This document shows positions 5,209 to 6,227 of a stretch of DNA of 6,227 nt, one piece after another. Every line of letters begins with the position of its first letter. The stretch's first letter is position 1. A program made the translations under genes and the position numbers. The notes beneath the pieces are model-generated. The model was not told the origin of the DNA, did no database searches, and saw only the letters and a list, made by a program, of their open reading frames with translations. The stretch spans positions 1 through 6,227 of the forward strand of contig JANSXJ010000219.1 in the NCBI GenBank assembly GCA_024743015.1, in the 5' to 3' direction. Source of the DNA: Hyphomonas sp. (GTDB lineage: Bacteria > Pseudomonadota > Alphaproteobacteria > Caulobacterales > Hyphomonadaceae).

Positions 5209-5673
5209 CTAGTCCTGCAGCACGGTCGGCCAATTGGTGTCAGCGCTGGTTATGAAGCCGGCGCGGTCTTTGTCCCATTTTTTCTGAATGCCTTTATTAT
5301 AGTTCAGATACAGCTTGTTATCGACGATGGCCCAGCGGCGGGCATCGCCCTTTGCGGTCTGACCCTTGGCAACAGCCCAGGCGCAATAGCCACCATATTG
5401 CGGGGCATATTGTTCAGGATTGCCGAGGAACAGGTTGAGGTTTTCTTCGCTGGCAAAACGGAACTCTGCGCCATTAAAGGTCGTCGAGTAGTCGGCGCTG
5501 CCTTTAGTCGGTTCGCCAACCGTAAAGTAAGCGACCGTGTCATAGCCCTGCAGCGCGAGATTCGAGCGCTTAGCCGTGTAGATCGGGTCCTTGTCAGCGA
5601 ATGCAGCGGGTGCAGAGATCGCAACCGGGCCAGCGGCAACAATCGCGGCGGCAATAAGTGTGCGGAGTTTCAT
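5209..5673 (-). CDS. Periplasmic YHS-domain protein
   Basis: A secreted YHS-domain protein of 154 residues. The YHS domain is a small fold with proposed metal-binding ability; the substrate here is unknown. A signal peptide (about 1-26) ends APAAFA before DKDPIY. The domain includes LQGYDTVAYFTVGEPTKGSADY (about 41-62), the FRFASEENLNLFLGNPEQYAPQYGGYCAWA block (about 71-100) with a single Cys97, and LYLNYNK (121-127). All are typical of the periplasmic YHS variety. The length fits the family. ATG 5673 is chosen because AAGGA lies eight bases upstream and a signal peptide follows directly. The longer reading from 5793 would add 40 implausible residues overlapping the upstream gene. It lies 49 bases after the DoxX-like gene on the same strand, so the two are probably co-transcribed. 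Confidence 0.92.
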   Translation of the reverse strand: MKLRTLIAAAIVAAGPVAISAPAAFADKDPIYTAKRSNLALQGYDTVAYFTVGEPTKGSADYSTTFNGAEFRFASEENLNLFLGNPEQYAPQYGGYCAWAVAKGQTAKGDARRWAIVDNKLYLNYNKGIQKKWDKDRAGFITSADTNWPTVLQD

Positions 5674-5717
5674 GGAATTCGTCCTTCTGAATGAGGAAGT
5701 TTCTGGGAGGATACCGA

Positions 5718-5733
5718 CGCGTTTATGAACGCG
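5718..5733 (-). other. Short intercistronic hairpin over the DoxX-like stop codon
   Basis: CGCGTT (5718-5723) and AACGCG (5728-5733) form a perfect 6-base-pair stem with a 4-base loop around the TAA stop of the DoxX-like gene. No T-run follows, so it is unlikely to terminate. It might affect translation coupling or mRNA processing between the two cistrons, or be incidental. Confidence 0.3.
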
Positions 5734-6227
5734 CCGGGAACAGGGTGGATTTGAAGCCGGCAAACAGCGCGGCGAGTTCTTTGCGGCGTACAATGATCAG
5801 ACCGAACGATGTCAGCCAGACGATGACGGCCATGAAGAACAGGCCGCCCCCATCATTGTTCGGATCAATGCCGAGCGGCGTCCAGAGGTGGAAGTTGACC
5901 GCCCCGCTCATCACGGCAAACGCGATCAGAGCGCCGACGGCTTGCAGGCGGCGAAATGCCGGGTGGATGCCGATTAGCAGGAGCGCGGCGGCGAACAGTT
6001 CCGCGGTGCCAATTGTGTACTGGCTGAACAGCCCGGTTTGCGCGAACAGACCATCGGCCCCGAAGCTCGCCGCCCAGTCATTCAGCTTGCCGAAAATGGT
6101 TTGCGTCTCCGGCGCATTGGTGAACTTGAACCGCAAGCTGTCGAGAAAGACGAGCGATGCGATGCCGGCCACAAGATGCGGTGCGAAAGTTTTTGCTTTT
6201 GAAAGCAGCCCGGGAGATTCGGTCTGC
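5723..6227 (-). CDS. DoxX-like membrane protein, 5' end beyond the right edge
   Basis: Inner-membrane protein of the DoxX/DoxX-like family. 167 residues are visible and the frame stays open to the window edge, so the N-terminus is missing. The visible part begins QTESPGLLSKAKTFAPHL. A GTG at 6172 could serve as a start, but it would fall inside the first hydrophobic segment and drop a plausible cytosolic leader, so I treat the gene as partial. Four TM segments are seen at about 17-31, 70-87, 93-113 and 127-145 of the visible part. The family-like LRFKFTNAPETQTIFGKL follows TM1, and VMSGAVNFHLW with a DDGGG-like NNDGGG loop precedes TM4. DoxX-type proteins are linked to redox and quinone or thiol-stress systems in a few bacteria; the role here is unknown. 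It is likely the promoter-proximal gene of an operon with the YHS protein. Confidence 0.87.
   Translation of the reverse strand, partial: QTESPGLLSKAKTFAPHLVAGIASLVFLDSLRFKFTNAPETQTIFGKLNDWAASFGADGLFAQTGLFSQYTIGTAELFAAALLLIGIHPAFRRLQAVGALIAFAVMSGAVNFHLWTPLGIDPNNDGGGLFFMAVIVWLTSFGLIIVRRKELAALFAGFKSTLFPARS

Noticed and set aside
5131..5694. 187-codon open frame on the plus strand across the YHS gene
   Set aside because: It begins inside the terminator and is antisense to a recognisable YHS-domain protein with a good start and ribosome binding site.
5674..5793. 40-residue N-terminal extension of the YHS protein
   Set aside because: It would overlap the end of the DoxX-like gene, has unlike composition (Arg/Pro/Ser rich), and would bury a well-formed signal peptide that has its own ribosome binding site.
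6170..6172. GTG at 6172 as the start of the DoxX-like gene
   Set aside because: The frame remains open to the window edge and the residues before it resemble a normal leader of this family. A start here would lie in the first membrane helix.

Overview
The window looks like a chromosomal segment of a free-living, probably marine alphaproteobacterium; a Hyphomonadaceae/Maricaulales-type organism is my best guess. The reasons are moderately high GC in the housekeeping genes, small OmpA-like beta-barrel proteins, an alphaproteobacterial-looking SRP RNA next to nudC, and a DoxX-like/YHS protein pair. No taxonomic search was possible.

Layout, left to right. (1) 1-150: the bacterial SRP RNA gene (ffs) runs leftward off the window edge and has a clear sigma70-like promoter at 94-122. 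(2) 151-1068, plus strand: nudC, an NADH pyrophosphatase with a complete zinc ribbon and Nudix box. (3) 1123-2384, minus strand: two tandem paralogous outer-membrane beta-barrel proteins, each with its own signal peptide, ribosome binding site and downstream hairpin terminator. (4) 2540-5075, plus strand: four genes that I do not recognise as known families. They are a 3-TM membrane protein with a soluble tail, a 96-residue 3-TM protein, a secreted protein with six mature cysteines, and a cytosolic protein. (5) 5115-5155: a strong bidirectional terminator. (6) 5209-6227, minus strand: a DoxX-like membrane protein (its 5' end lies outside the window) followed by a periplasmic YHS-domain protein, probably one operon.

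The most unusual feature is in region 4. Each of the four unknown genes is followed, at or within about 20 bases of its stop codon, by a copy of one 25-base imperfect palindrome: left arm GTCYGCTTT, loop GACGCCG, right arm AAAGCRGAC. All four copies lie in the same orientation relative to the genes. They divide the region into gene-plus-repeat modules, with repeat starts 423, 895 and 613 bases apart. The stretch is also less GC-rich than its flanks where I sampled it. This resembles a cassette-like array, but the repeat does not match integron attC cores. It could equally be a REP-like palindromic family that accumulates at 3' ends of genes. The flanking conserved genes face into or away from this accessory block and appear intact.

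Three gene starts deserve correction from the longest-ORF choice. The 96-residue membrane protein most likely starts at ATG 3263. The YHS protein most likely starts at ATG 5673. The DoxX-like gene stays open to the right edge, so it is treated as 5'-partial.
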